Positions 17,301 through 23,457 of a stretch of DNA of 52,638 nt are shown in pieces. Within the stretch, counting starts at the first letter, position 1. The number at the start of each line of letters is the position of its first letter. Origin of the DNA: Achromobacter xylosoxidans (GTDB taxonomy: Bacteria; Pseudomonadota; Gammaproteobacteria; Burkholderiales; Burkholderiaceae_B); NCBI RefSeq assembly GCF_002192695.1, contig NZ_MTLG01000023.1, positions 1-52,638 of the forward strand, written 5' to 3'. The position numbers were made by a program, and so were the translations under genes. The notes under the pieces are model-generated. The model made no database searches and was not told where the DNA came from. It saw only the letters and a list, made by a program, of their open reading frames with translations.

Positions 17301-19129
17301 GCGACACGCCCGAGGCTTACCACCTGTACGCCCGCAAGGGCGATGCGCAGCCCGGCGAAGATGCGTTTGCCTACCTCACCGCGACCCGCACGCTCGGCGA
17401 GGCCGACGAGCTGGCCGACCGCCTGGCGCTGATCGACGCCAACGCCCAAACCGACCAGTACGAGAAAGCCACCCGCGTTGCCCGCGTGCAAGAGGATCGC
17501 GTTCGCCGCGATCCGAACAGCACCGACGAGGACATTTCAGCCGCTAAAGAGGCGCGCAAGGCGCTGGAGGCCAGGGCATTCGTTGCGGCCGAGCAAGCCA
17601 AGACCAGCCAGCGCGATGCCGAGCAGCCCAAGGCCGCGCAGAGGGCCGCAAGTGGCGAACGCCAGTTCATCAACGTGCCGTTCAAGGAGAAGGACGAGGC
17701 CAAGCAGCTCGGAGCGCGCTGGGATCGCAAGGAACAGTCCTGGTACGTGCCGGCGGGAGTGGATGCGGCCCCCTTCGCCAAGTGGGCACAGGGAGCCGCT
17801 ACGGCGGCCGTGGAGCCTCGCAAGGCCCAAGAGGCTCCGCAAGCCCATGCCGGCGGCCAGAAGGCCGCCACGGCCCCGCAGGAGGCCCGCCAGTACCTCG
17901 CCGTGCCATACGAACAGCGCAACGCCGCCAAGGCCGCCGGTGCGCTTTGGGACAAGGCCGCGAAGTCCTGGTATGCCGGCCCGCGTGCCGACATGGCGAA
18001 GCTGGAGCGGTGGAAGCCCGAGAACGTGCAGGCCCAGCAGGGGCCAGCGATGACGCCAAGGGAAGAGTTCGCCGAGGCCATGCGCAGCGCCGGCCTGTTC
18101 ACCGGCAGCAACGCCCAGGGCGATCACCCGATCATGGACGGCAAGCGGCATCGCGTGCCGGTCGAGGGTGGCAAGAAGGGCGCGCTCGATGGCTTCTATG
18201 TCGGCCACCTGGACGGCCACCCGGCCGGCCGGATCATCAACAACAAGACCGGCACGGACATTACCTGGAAGAGCAAGGGTTACGCCTTGAGCGACCAGGA
18301 GAAGGCCAAGCTCCAGGCCGAGGCGGCCGAGAAGCTGGCCCAGCGTGCGGCCGAGCAAGACAAGCTCCAGGAAGCCACCGCGCAGCGCGTAGGCCGCCAG
18401 ATGGCCGACCTGGTGCCGGTCGAGCAGCCGACGCCCTACCTGCAAGCCAAGGGCATCGAGGCCCACGCCGGCGTGTTCACCGACCGCGAGGGCCAGAAAA
18501 CCTACATCCCCGCCTTCGACGCGGACGGCAAGCAGTGGACGATGCAGTACATCCAGGAGGACGGCACCAAACGGTTCGCCAAGGACAGCAAGAAGGAAGG
18601 ATGCTTCCACCCGGTTGGCGGCATGGATGCGCTGGCCGCAGCGCCGGCGCTGGTGATCTCCGAGGGCTACGCCACGGCGGCGAGCCTGGCCGAAGGGCTG
18701 GGGCATGCCACCGTGGCCGCGTTCGACTCGGGCAACCTGCCGCACGTGGCCCGCGCCCTGCGCGAGAAGTTCCCCGACAAGCCCATCGTGATCGCCGGCG
18801 ACGACGACAAGGCCCAGGAGATCGAGCGCGGCCACAACCCCGGCCGCGCCAAGGCCGAGGAAGCCGCGAAGGCCGTAGGCGGCAAGGCCATCTTCCCGAT
18901 CTTCGCGCCGGGCGAGCAGCAGGCGAACCCCAAGGGCTTCACCGACTTCAACGACCTGGCGAACAAGAGCGAGCTGGGCCGCGATGGCCTCAAGCGCCAG
19001 GTCGGCGCGGCCGTGGGCCAGGTGCTGATCGAGGAAGGCCGCCGGCAACAGCAGGAGCAGCGCCAGGAGCGTGCGGAGAAGCAACAGCAGCAGCCGGAAC
19101 GCCCTCGCCGCGCTGCACGCATCGGCTAA
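14387..19129 (+). CDS. traC: TraC, multidomain DNA primase with ArdC-like and zincin-like regions
   Basis: A 1580-residue protein, much larger than RK2 TraC1 and like the R751-type form. In order: an N-terminal region with a zincin-like HEVLGHYG (~residue 87); an ArdC-like ssDNA-binding start at ~219 (PFHEVVAEKLIEQLKAGTAP); a second zincin motif, LHELGHWTGHASRLDRD (~421); a long linker; two DUF5710-like repeats at ~1087-1130 (FINVPFKEKDEAKQLGARW) and ~1168-1210 (YLAVPYEQRNAAKAAGALW); then the primase-Toprim part with ISEGYATAASLAEG (~1425). RP4-type primases carry EGYATA. An in-frame ATG at 15041 (Met219) could give a shorter product. TraC is transferred into the recipient and primes complementary-strand synthesis. 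Confidence 0.92.
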   Translation: MPIIQAEAQAATLAFTRDYPGALELIYHFRESTGELYGHRAAEVPADLKGGYLSKEQIHNGRSYRGRVDVPLGNMDDAADLLVTLRHEVLGHYGANTFAPAEKRALLDGIIAAREQPGMKDRWEDINRRYAGTSMDVRAEEVWALHCETLAPGQHVGQAHVRERGEQSFMETCIARVRPMQSADLHNIVCMVADGLHDRSRTQQTFPQINELFRRDETMEPKKPFHEVVAEKLIEQLKAGTAPWQRPWEPGEPNAYLPMNPTTGKRYKGINAIHLMAQGRSDGRWMTYKQAAAVGAQVRKGEKGTPVQYWKFSEEQNKVDESGRPVLNAKGEPVKETVQLERPRVFFATVFNAEQIDGLPPIQKKEQTWSAVERAEHILKASGASITHAPGDRAFYRPATDSIHLPDRGQFPSADNYYATALHELGHWTGHASRLDRDLAHPFGSEGYAKEELRAEIASMILGDELGIGHDPGQHAAYVGSWIKALQDEPLEVFRAAADAEKIHDYVLAFEQKQVQEQDQQQSQAQQQPHELTLAQFASQATAQELMNHGRKWEVRHGDYSAFSDAATAEEAIADVHRGAVNNALYLNTPESRSANLPGSSFPPAAVLAEYPDLVEKFPDAVPAPELGHQPGDQVQTVAERTASQYEAMKAADEAFQRELVRAYGEDNAGDARYKPRHDDEAVQKAGDAFVAASDTWREAVREARETVASQEASMQTPEAQNEAVATALEAAGWQRGDGIAIASKPFDTVNGRNDALAFITDGDGINRTLQFQYTSEGRNVTGADGVLIPVGATAAQAAELATSAAARAEKSIQDSYGVRIAAMQQAGKQQQDAEAWALKHVEQGTIGRLLESASLEQIDRALDVLDSMQPMNTQNEFWTRHELPFDPEPLQDKINAAMNDLIENRRPDAVVAATFLDLKTGNTNSRERDRQAFDTAADNALGFTLPHDWTGEVRVVGVIERDGELQSAAVGDTPEAYHLYARKGDAQPGEDAFAYLTATRTLGEADELADRLALIDANAQTDQYEKATRVARVQEDRVRRDPNSTDEDISAAKEARKALEARAFVAAEQAKTSQRDAEQPKAAQRAASGERQFINVPFKEKDEAKQLGARWDRKEQSWYVPAGVDAAPFAKWAQGAATAAVEPRKAQEAPQAHAGGQKAATAPQEARQYLAVPYEQRNAAKAAGALWDKAAKSWYAGPRADMAKLERWKPENVQAQQGPAMTPREEFAEAMRSAGLFTGSNAQGDHPIMDGKRHRVPVEGGKKGALDGFYVGHLDGHPAGRIINNKTGTDITWKSKGYALSDQEKAKLQAEAAEKLAQRAAEQDKLQEATAQRVGRQMADLVPVEQPTPYLQAKGIEAHAGVFTDREGQKTYIPAFDADGKQWTMQYIQEDGTKRFAKDSKKEGCFHPVGGMDALAAAPALVISEGYATAASLAEGLGHATVAAFDSGNLPHVARALREKFPDKPIVIAGDDDKAQEIERGHNPGRAKAEEAAKAVGGKAIFPIFAPGEQQANPKGFTDFNDLANKSELGRDGLKRQVGAAVGQVLIEEGRRQQQEQRQERAEKQQQQPERPRRAARIG
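17536..17548. promoter_or_regulatory. Degenerate KorB box in traC
   Basis: TTCAGCCGCTAAA differs at one base from the KorB consensus and is in coding sequence. It may be a weak or decayed site. Confidence 0.35.
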
Positions 19130-19191
19130 AGTCCGGGAAGGCTGCAACCACACAGCGCGGTTTCCTCCCTCCCTGACCGCCGGCAGTCATC

Positions 19192-19222
19192 GCCGCCTCG
19201 CACCCCGAGGCGGCTTTTTTTT
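19192..19222 (+). terminator. Terminator of the Tra1 operon
   Basis: Stem GCCGCCTCG (19192-19200) pairs with CGAGGCGGC (19206-19214), followed by eight T residues. It ends the traJ-to-traC transcript. Confidence 0.9.
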
Positions 19223-19228
19223 GCTCGA

Positions 19229-19346
19229 GCATCGCCGCATCCGACGATGCCACCAGGCCCGCGCACGTCGAGCTGCAGCATCGCCATTTCCGGCGATGGC
19301 GGCCGCCCTGCCCGCCTGGAGCTCGCATCGCCATTTCTGACGATGA
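19229..19346. repeat. Three 22-bp palindromic repeats after traC
   Basis: Units at 19229-19250, 19278-19299 and 19325-19346 (GCATCGCC ... GACGATG). The last is followed by GAGATCC, as at 4307-4328. They fill the gap between the Tra1 terminator and the Tn402-type element; nothing else was recognised in 19223-19395. Confidence 0.85.
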
Positions 19347-19426
19347 GATCCACAGCGGCCATTTAGACCCGGCAAAAACGACCCGGCCAAGATAATGTCG
19401 TTTTCAGAAGGCGACTGCACGAAATA

Positions 19427-20002
19427 TCAGGAGTCGGCTGCACTGCCAGAACTGGCCGCCTGCAAGGCAGCGTAGAGAGCGGTTTTTCCTACCTTGAGGC
19501 GTGCGGCGGCCTCGCGGACATTCAAGCCGTTGGCGACAAGCTCCCGCGCTCGTTGCAACTTGTCGGCAGTGACAACCGGCTTGCGTCCGCCTTTGCGCCC
19601 GCGTGCGGCGGCAGCGGTCAACCCGGCCTTGGTGCGCTCGCGGATCAGGTCGCGCTCGAACTGGCCCAGCGCACCGAACACATGGAAGATGAGCCGTCCG
19701 CCCGGCGTGGTGGTGTCGATGTTTTCAGTCAACGAGCGGAAGCCGACGCCCCGTGCTTCCAGCTTGCCGACCGTCTCAATCAGGTGCGGCAGGGAGCGGC
19801 CAAGCCGATCCAGCCGCCAGACGACCAGCACATCGCCATCGCGCAGATAAGCCAGCGCATCGGCCAAGCCGGGCCGGTCTGCCTTGGCCCCGGATGCCGT
19901 GTCCTCGAAAACCCGTTCGCAGCCTGCATTGCGCAGCGCATCCGTCTGCAAGGCGGTGTCCTGTTCCGCCGTCGATACCCGCGCATAGCCGATGAGTGCC
20001 AT
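19427..20002 (-). CDS. tniR: TniR-like serine resolvase
   Basis: A 191-residue small serine recombinase. The catalytic N-terminus is ALIGYARVSTAEQD (nucleophile Ser10). Conserved VWRLDRLGRS and GQFERDLIRERT follow, then a C-terminal HTH (NGLNVREAAARLKVGKTALY). The family resolves cointegrates at an adjacent res site, which fits the 126-bp upstream gap. Its position inside Tn402-type ends indicates TniR (TniC). Confidence 0.9.
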   Translation of the reverse strand: MALIGYARVSTAEQDTALQTDALRNAGCERVFEDTASGAKADRPGLADALAYLRDGDVLVVWRLDRLGRSLPHLIETVGKLEARGVGFRSLTENIDTTTPGGRLIFHVFGALGQFERDLIRERTKAGLTAAAARGRKGGRKPVVTADKLQRARELVANGLNVREAAARLKVGKTALYAALQAASSGSAADS

Positions 20003-20128
20003 TTCCGCCCATTTGTCCGTTATACCGTCCGCCTATCTTATTGTCCGTCATCCCGTTGCGCAAGATGTTTTCGGACAGGTGTCCGGTTTGGCCGCCTAAT
20101 GATCGTTTGGCGGACAAGGCGACTGGCA
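20003..20128. promoter_or_regulatory. Probable res site and tniR promoter region
   Basis: The 126-bp region upstream of tniR has repeated TGTCCG/CGGACA motifs (TTGTCCGT, ATTGTCCGTC, TTCGGACAGG, GTGTCCGG, GCGGACAAG) in both orientations. This is the pattern expected of resolvase subsites. The boundaries of individual subsites were not resolved. Confidence 0.6.
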
Positions 20129-20338
20129 TCAGCCGAACAGCTCGCTATGGGAGCCAAGCCGCGCCAGTCGCAGGGTGTCGGCGTCGGACTTGCGGTAGAT
20201 CAGCAGCAGGTCGGGCTTGATGTGGCATTCGCGGTAGCCCGCCCAATCGCCGGAAAGATCGTGGTCGCGGTATCGCACATCCAGGGGCTGATCGGTCGCC
20301 AGCGCGACCAGAACCGGCTTGAGGTCATCATTCGTGCA
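20129..20338 (-). pseudogene. Truncated YafQ/RelE-family toxin
   Basis: Only the C-terminal ~70 residues of a YafQ-type mRNA interferase remain: DDLKPVLVALATDQPLDVRY, then RDHDLSGDWAGYRECHIKPD and LLIYRKSDADTLRLARLGSH. The N-terminal third is replaced by the Tn402-type end from about 20340. It closely resembles the intact toxin at 47707-47988. An upstream ATG in the same frame exists at 20446, but those residues derive from the terminal repeat and show no family similarity. No antitoxin is beside it, so it is presumably inactive. Confidence 0.75.
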
Positions 20339-20481
20339 GCGGACTCCTGATACTGTTCGTTCAATAGACGACTGCACAACAGCCTTCAAACCGCGTTGTC
20401 TGGTGCAGTCGTCTTCTGAAAATGACAAGGGCATGGCGTGTCGCAAAACTTAGGATTTATGCGACGTGATAGCGATTTTTT

Positions 20482-20501
20482 GGATACACAATTGTGTATC
20501 C
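20482..20501. promoter_or_regulatory. Perfect 20-bp palindrome, probable operator of the RHH gene
   Basis: GGATACACAATTGTGTATCC is a perfect 20-bp palindrome 18 bases upstream of the ATG at 20520. AT-rich TTTTTTGGATA and the likely -10/-35 region surround it. It is the best candidate for autoregulation by the ribbon-helix-helix protein. Confidence 0.75.
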
Positions 20502-20519
20502 ATGCGATACTGTCGCCTT

Positions 20520-20738
20520 ATGTCGAGCAAAGACGTTGGCCTCCGTATCCGTGTTGAAAAGGAACTCCGAGAGGCGTTCCAAGGGGCCTGTCTGGCTGAA
20601 AACCGGAAGGCGTCGGAAGTGCTGCGCGAGTTCATGCAGGCGTTCGCCGACAGGCACCAAGGCGGCTTACAACCGGATATGTTCGCGGCACCGGCAGCCA
20701 GAAAGCCACGTCAATCAACCAAGAGAAAAGCGATATGA
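20520..20738 (+). CDS. Ribbon-helix-helix regulator upstream of the R-M genes
   Basis: A 72-residue protein with an Arc/CopG-type strand-helix-helix at residues ~5-45 (VGLRIRVEKELREAFQGAC, then KASEVLREFMQAF) and a basic tail. The start at 20520 was chosen because the in-frame ATG at 20466 would translate the palindromic operator. Its stop overlaps the methyltransferase start (20735), so regulator, methylase and nuclease form one operon. It probably represses the R-M genes until modification is established. Most R-M controllers are HTH C-proteins, so this would be a different solution. An antitoxin role is an alternative. Confidence 0.75.
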   Translation: MSSKDVGLRIRVEKELREAFQGACLAENRKASEVLREFMQAFADRHQGGLQPDMFAAPAARKPRQSTKRKAI

Positions 20739-21691
20739 GCCAATTCAATTCTTTGGAAATGTGCGCAGGGGCAGGGGGCCAGGCGCTCGGCCTGGAAATG
20801 GCTGGCTTCGATCATGCGGCCCTGGTCGAACTGGAACCGGCCGCTTGCGCCACGCTGCGGCTGAACCGTCCCGCCTGGAACGTCATTGAGGACGATTTGC
20901 GCCGCTTCGATGGCCGCCCCTATCAAGGCATCGACCTGGTAGCCGGTGGCGTGCCATGCCCGCCGTTCTCCAAGGCAGGAAAGCAGCTCGGTGCGAAGGA
21001 TGAGCGCGACTTGTTCCCCGAAGCTATCCGCCTGGTCGATGAGTGCCGCCCGCAAGCCGTGATGCTGGAAAACGTGCGTGGCCTGCTCGATGCCGTCTTT
21101 GACGACTACCGGAACAAGGTAGAAAAGCAGCTCAAGAAATTGGGCTATGTGCCCGGCTGGCGGCTGTTCAACGCCTCGGATTACGGCGTGTCACAACTGC
21201 GCCCGCGCGTGGTGTTCGTCGGCATCCGCAAAGACCTGGCTAGCGGCTTCTCCTGGCCGGAACCGCTGCCAAACAACCCGCCGACCGTGGGCGAGCTGCT
21301 GCACGATCTCATGGCCGCGAATGGCTGGCGCGGCGCTGACCGCTGGCGAGAACAAGCAAATGCCATTGCACCTACGCTGGTTGGCGGCTCCAAAAAACAT
21401 GGCGGGCCTGACCTTGGGCCGACCCGCGCAAAACGTGCCTGGGCCGCGCTAGGCGTCGATGGCATGGGCCTGTGGGACGATGCACCGCCCCGCGACTTTG
21501 TGGGTATGCCGCGCCTGACGCCGCGCATGACGGCCCGCATTCAAGGCTTCCCCGATGATTGGCAATTCTCCGGCCGCAAGACAGCCGCCTATCGCCAGAT
21601 CGGCAACGCCTTCCCGCCACCAGTGGCCGCCGCCGTGGCCCGGCAAATCTTCGCCGCTCTGTCCGTCCAGCGCATCTACAAGGTGGCGTGA
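20735..21691 (+). CDS. DNA (cytosine-5) methyltransferase, NgoMIV-type partner
   Basis: A 318-residue C5 methyltransferase. Motif I is CAGAGGQALGLEMAGF (~9-24). Motif IV is GGVPCPPFSKAG with catalytic Cys75. Motif VI is MLENVRG (~110), VIII is LRPRVVFVGIR and X is YRQIGNAFPPPVAAAVARQI. It overlaps the regulator upstream and touches the nuclease gene at 21691. Given the partner's NgoMIV similarity it should protect GCCGGC. The target-recognition segment between motifs VIII and IX is short. Confidence 0.92.
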   Translation: MSQFNSLEMCAGAGGQALGLEMAGFDHAALVELEPAACATLRLNRPAWNVIEDDLRRFDGRPYQGIDLVAGGVPCPPFSKAGKQLGAKDERDLFPEAIRLVDECRPQAVMLENVRGLLDAVFDDYRNKVEKQLKKLGYVPGWRLFNASDYGVSQLRPRVVFVGIRKDLASGFSWPEPLPNNPPTVGELLHDLMAANGWRGADRWREQANAIAPTLVGGSKKHGGPDLGPTRAKRAWAALGVDGMGLWDDAPPRDFVGMPRLTPRMTARIQGFPDDWQFSGRKTAAYRQIGNAFPPPVAAAVARQIFAALSVQRIYKVA

Positions 21692-22554
21692 TGAGTGCAG
21701 AGGCCGATTTCCTCGAAGCCCGCAAGGCGTTCCATGCTTCGCTGCTGCAAACAACGCTGACCATCAACAGCGCGGGAGTGGTGAGCAACGCCGACAGCAG
21801 CAACACCACAAGCAAGGCGATTGCCAAGGGCATTGCCGATCTGCTCAAGGCCGAAACCATTGGCGAGCGCATCGCGGGCCAGACTTCGGGCAACCAGTTT
21901 GAAGGCACCTGCGCGGCCTTCGTGCGTGAAACCTTCCTAAAGCTCGGCCACCTTCGCCCCGGAACCTGGGATGTGCATCAAGTCTCCGGGCGCAACCGCC
22001 TGGAAATTGCCCGTTATGAGCAATACGCGCATCTGGTCGCGCTCGACCGGGCCGCCAAGGCCGATGCCGAACTGGCGGCCGCCCTGGGCAGCGACTACAC
22101 CATCACGCCGGATATTGTGGTGGTGCGCGACACCGAGGACGACAGCGCCATCAATGCGCCCGCGTTCTTGGTCGATGACAACGTGACCACGCTTGCCAGC
22201 CTGCGCAAGAAAAACGGCGGCCTGCCGCTGCTGCACGCCAGCATTTCATGCAAATGGACGATTCGCAGCGACCGGGCGCAGAACGCCCGTTCCGAAGCGT
22301 TGAACCTGGTGCGCAACCGCAAGGGCCGCCTGCCTCATGTGGTGGTCGTCACGGCCGAACCGACACCAAGCCGCCTTGCTTCTATCGCCCTGGGAACCGG
22401 GGACATTGATTGCGTTTATCACTTTGCCCTGTATGAGCTGCAAGCCACGGTAGAAGCCTTGGGCATGACAGACGCGGCCGACATGCTGGCCGTGATGGTC
22501 GATGGCAAGCGCCTGAAAGACATTTCCGATTTGCCGCTGGATTTGGCCGTATGA
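21691..22554 (+). CDS. Type II restriction endonuclease, NgoMIV-like (GCCGGC)
   Basis: A 287-residue protein strongly resembling R.NgoMIV from Neisseria gonorrhoeae, a tetrameric type IIF enzyme cutting G/CCGGC. The recalled NgoMIV active-site residues are all matched: Asp141 (ITPDIVVV), Ser186-Cys187-Lys188 (ASISCKWTIRSDRAQN) and Glu202 (ARSEALN). Long stretches such as SNADSSNTTSKAIAKGIADL and the terminal LKDISDLPLDLAV are near identical. The start coincides with the methylase stop. The frame is intact, so it is likely active. Confidence 0.92.
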   Translation: MSAEADFLEARKAFHASLLQTTLTINSAGVVSNADSSNTTSKAIAKGIADLLKAETIGERIAGQTSGNQFEGTCAAFVRETFLKLGHLRPGTWDVHQVSGRNRLEIARYEQYAHLVALDRAAKADAELAAALGSDYTITPDIVVVRDTEDDSAINAPAFLVDDNVTTLASLRKKNGGLPLLHASISCKWTIRSDRAQNARSEALNLVRNRKGRLPHVVVVTAEPTPSRLASIALGTGDIDCVYHFALYELQATVEALGMTDAADMLAVMVDGKRLKDISDLPLDLAV

Positions 22555-22724
22555 ACCAGGTCGCCACCATCAGCGCCGCCGTTCCTGCTGACGTGAAAGC
22601 CGAAGCTGCCGCCGTCGCGGCAGCGCACGGCATGAGCCTGGCCGCCCTGGTGCGCGAGCTGGTGGCCCGCGTGGCCGCCCGCGAAGCTGAAACGCTGGCC
22701 TGGCTCGATGAGGCCCGCCGATGA
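22551..22724 (+). CDS. Small antitoxin-like RHH protein
   Basis: A 57-residue protein (NQVATISAAVPADVKAEAAA, then HGMSLAALVRELVARVA) with the short strand and helical pattern of RelB/RHH antitoxin N-termini. Its ATG overlaps the nuclease stop and its own stop overlaps the next gene (22721-22724). It probably belongs to an orphan antitoxin module captured behind the R-M genes. No toxin gene follows. Confidence 0.6.
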   Translation: MNQVATISAAVPADVKAEAAAVAAAHGMSLAALVRELVARVAAREAETLAWLDEARR

Positions 22725-22927
22725 GCCGCGCGCGCTACACGCTCGATGAGCTGCTGGCCGAATCCGACTATTCGCAGCCGCTACCGCCCGAAGAACGGGA
22801 ATGGGTCGATGCGCCAGCCGTTGGCCGCGAGTGGCCAGCCTGCGAAACCTTGGAAGGCGAGGAGCTGGCCAGCATCGCCATTTCCGGCGATGGCGGCCGC
22901 CGCGGTGGATCTCATCGCCATTCCTGA
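22721..22927 (+). pseudogene. MazE/ChpA-type antitoxin tail, 3' end replaced by repeats
   Basis: The first ~35 residues (RYTLDELLAESDYSQPLPPE, then EREWVDAPAVGREW) match the toxin-wrapping C-terminal tail of MazE/ChpAI-type antitoxins, which normally follows a DNA-binding N-domain. From residue ~49 (LASIAISGDGG) the frame reads into two 22-bp palindromic repeats until a chance stop. No MazF toxin follows. With the 57-residue protein upstream it looks like a split remnant. Confidence 0.6.
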
Positions 22928-22934
22928 CGATGCA
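22872..22934. repeat. Two 22-bp palindromic repeats after the R-M block
   Basis: Units at 22872-22893 (GCATCGCC ATTTCC GGCGATGG) and ~22912-22933 (TCATCGCC ATTCCT GACGATGC). They mark the right end of the R-M cassette, followed by a strong terminator. Confidence 0.85.
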
Positions 22935-22945
22935 GGCCCGGACGT

Positions 22946-22977
22946 GAAAAGGGCGGCCAACTGGCCGCCCTTTTCAT
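22946..22977. terminator. Bidirectional terminator
   Basis: AAAAGGGCGGCCA and TGGCCGCCCTTTT form a near-perfect hairpin with A and T runs on its two sides, so it can stop the R-M operon (plus strand) and the minus-strand gene at 22991. Confidence 0.85.
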
Positions 22978-22990
22978 TACTGGTTGTGCC

Positions 22991-23224
22991 TTACCTGGTG
23001 GCGTTGAAGTCGGCCATCTTCAACTGCGCAAGGGCCGATTCCGCCTGTAGCTTGCCCAGCGCGGCCGCCTCGCGGGCGCGGGCTACTGCAAGCGACACCG
23101 CCAGCAGCTCGCGGCGTTCGGCCGTCACGGGTTCGCGTAGCTCGGCCTCGATGCTGTCCATCGTGTTCTGCGTCCGGCTTGCCGTGGCCTGGTAGGCGTC
23201 ATAGGCGGCCTGCACCGGGGCCAT
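22991..23224 (-). CDS. Hypothetical helical protein
   Basis: A 77-residue, Ala/Glu-rich protein predicted to be two long helices (YQATASRTQNTMDSIEAELR, then LLAVSLAVARAREAAALGKL). I do not recognise a family; it has no signal peptide or catalytic motif. The ribosome-binding site is weak. It ends beside a bidirectional terminator, consistent with a real transcript. It lies between the R-M cassette and a recombinase remnant, so it may be an orphan of an earlier insertion. Confidence 0.45.
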   Translation of the reverse strand: MAPVQAAYDAYQATASRTQNTMDSIEAELREPVTAERRELLAVSLAVARAREAAALGKLQAESALAQLKMADFNATR

Positions 23225-23229
23225 GATCG

Positions 23230-23457
23230 AAAAGCGGGCGGCGGCGGCAGGGAGTCGAGCTGGCGAAGAGCGCCGGCCGCTTCACCGGCCGCAAGCCGAA
23301 CACGAAGGTGCATGATCGGATCGTGGCCCTGCGCACGGCAGGCCACAGCATCCCGGAGACGGCCAGGCTGGCCGGATGCAGCGAAAGCCAGGTCAAGCGG
23401 GTGTGGGCGATGAGCCAGGAGCAGTCTCATACAAGTGCGAAAACGGTTCCTCGCTGA
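23230..23457 (+). pseudogene. C-terminal remnant of a serine resolvase (ParA/TnpR type)
   Basis: The frame encodes RRRQGVELAKSAGRFTGRKP, then a DNA-binding HTH (HSIPETARLAGCSESQVKRV). This is the end of the catalytic domain plus the C-terminal HTH of a resolvase. The N-terminal ~130 residues are missing. IncP-1 plasmids often carry parA-type resolvases at this insertion hotspot. The 3' end overlaps the opposite-strand gene that ends at 23393. Confidence 0.7.

Larger units (their letters stand above)
19396..20427. mobile_element. Tn402/Tn5053-type mini-element (resolvase, res, truncated toxin)
   Basis: Left end TGTCGTTTTCAGAAGGCGAC (19396-) and right end, read inward, TGTCATTTTCAGAAGACGAC (20427 back) are the terminal repeats of the Tn402 family (integron IRi/IRt type). 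A second GGCTGCACT copy follows the left end, as expected for the transposase-binding repeats. No tniA, tniB or tniQ is present, so it can only move with helper proteins. The five flanking bases (GATAA on the left, AGGGC on the right) do not match, so it is either old, rearranged, or the ends come from different insertions. It contains tniR, a res-like region and a truncated yafQ-like gene. Confidence 0.8.

Noticed and set aside
17536..17548. Counting the traC sequence as a true KorB operator
   Set aside because: It has a C in place of a T at a conserved position; listed only as degenerate.
19396..20427. Class 1 integron
   Set aside because: The terminal repeats are integron-like, but there is no intI, attI, gene cassette, qacE-delta or sul1.
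20129..20446. Taking the longer frame from 20446 as an intact toxin
   Set aside because: Its first ~35 residues are encoded by the Tn402-type terminal repeat and its flank and have no toxin similarity.
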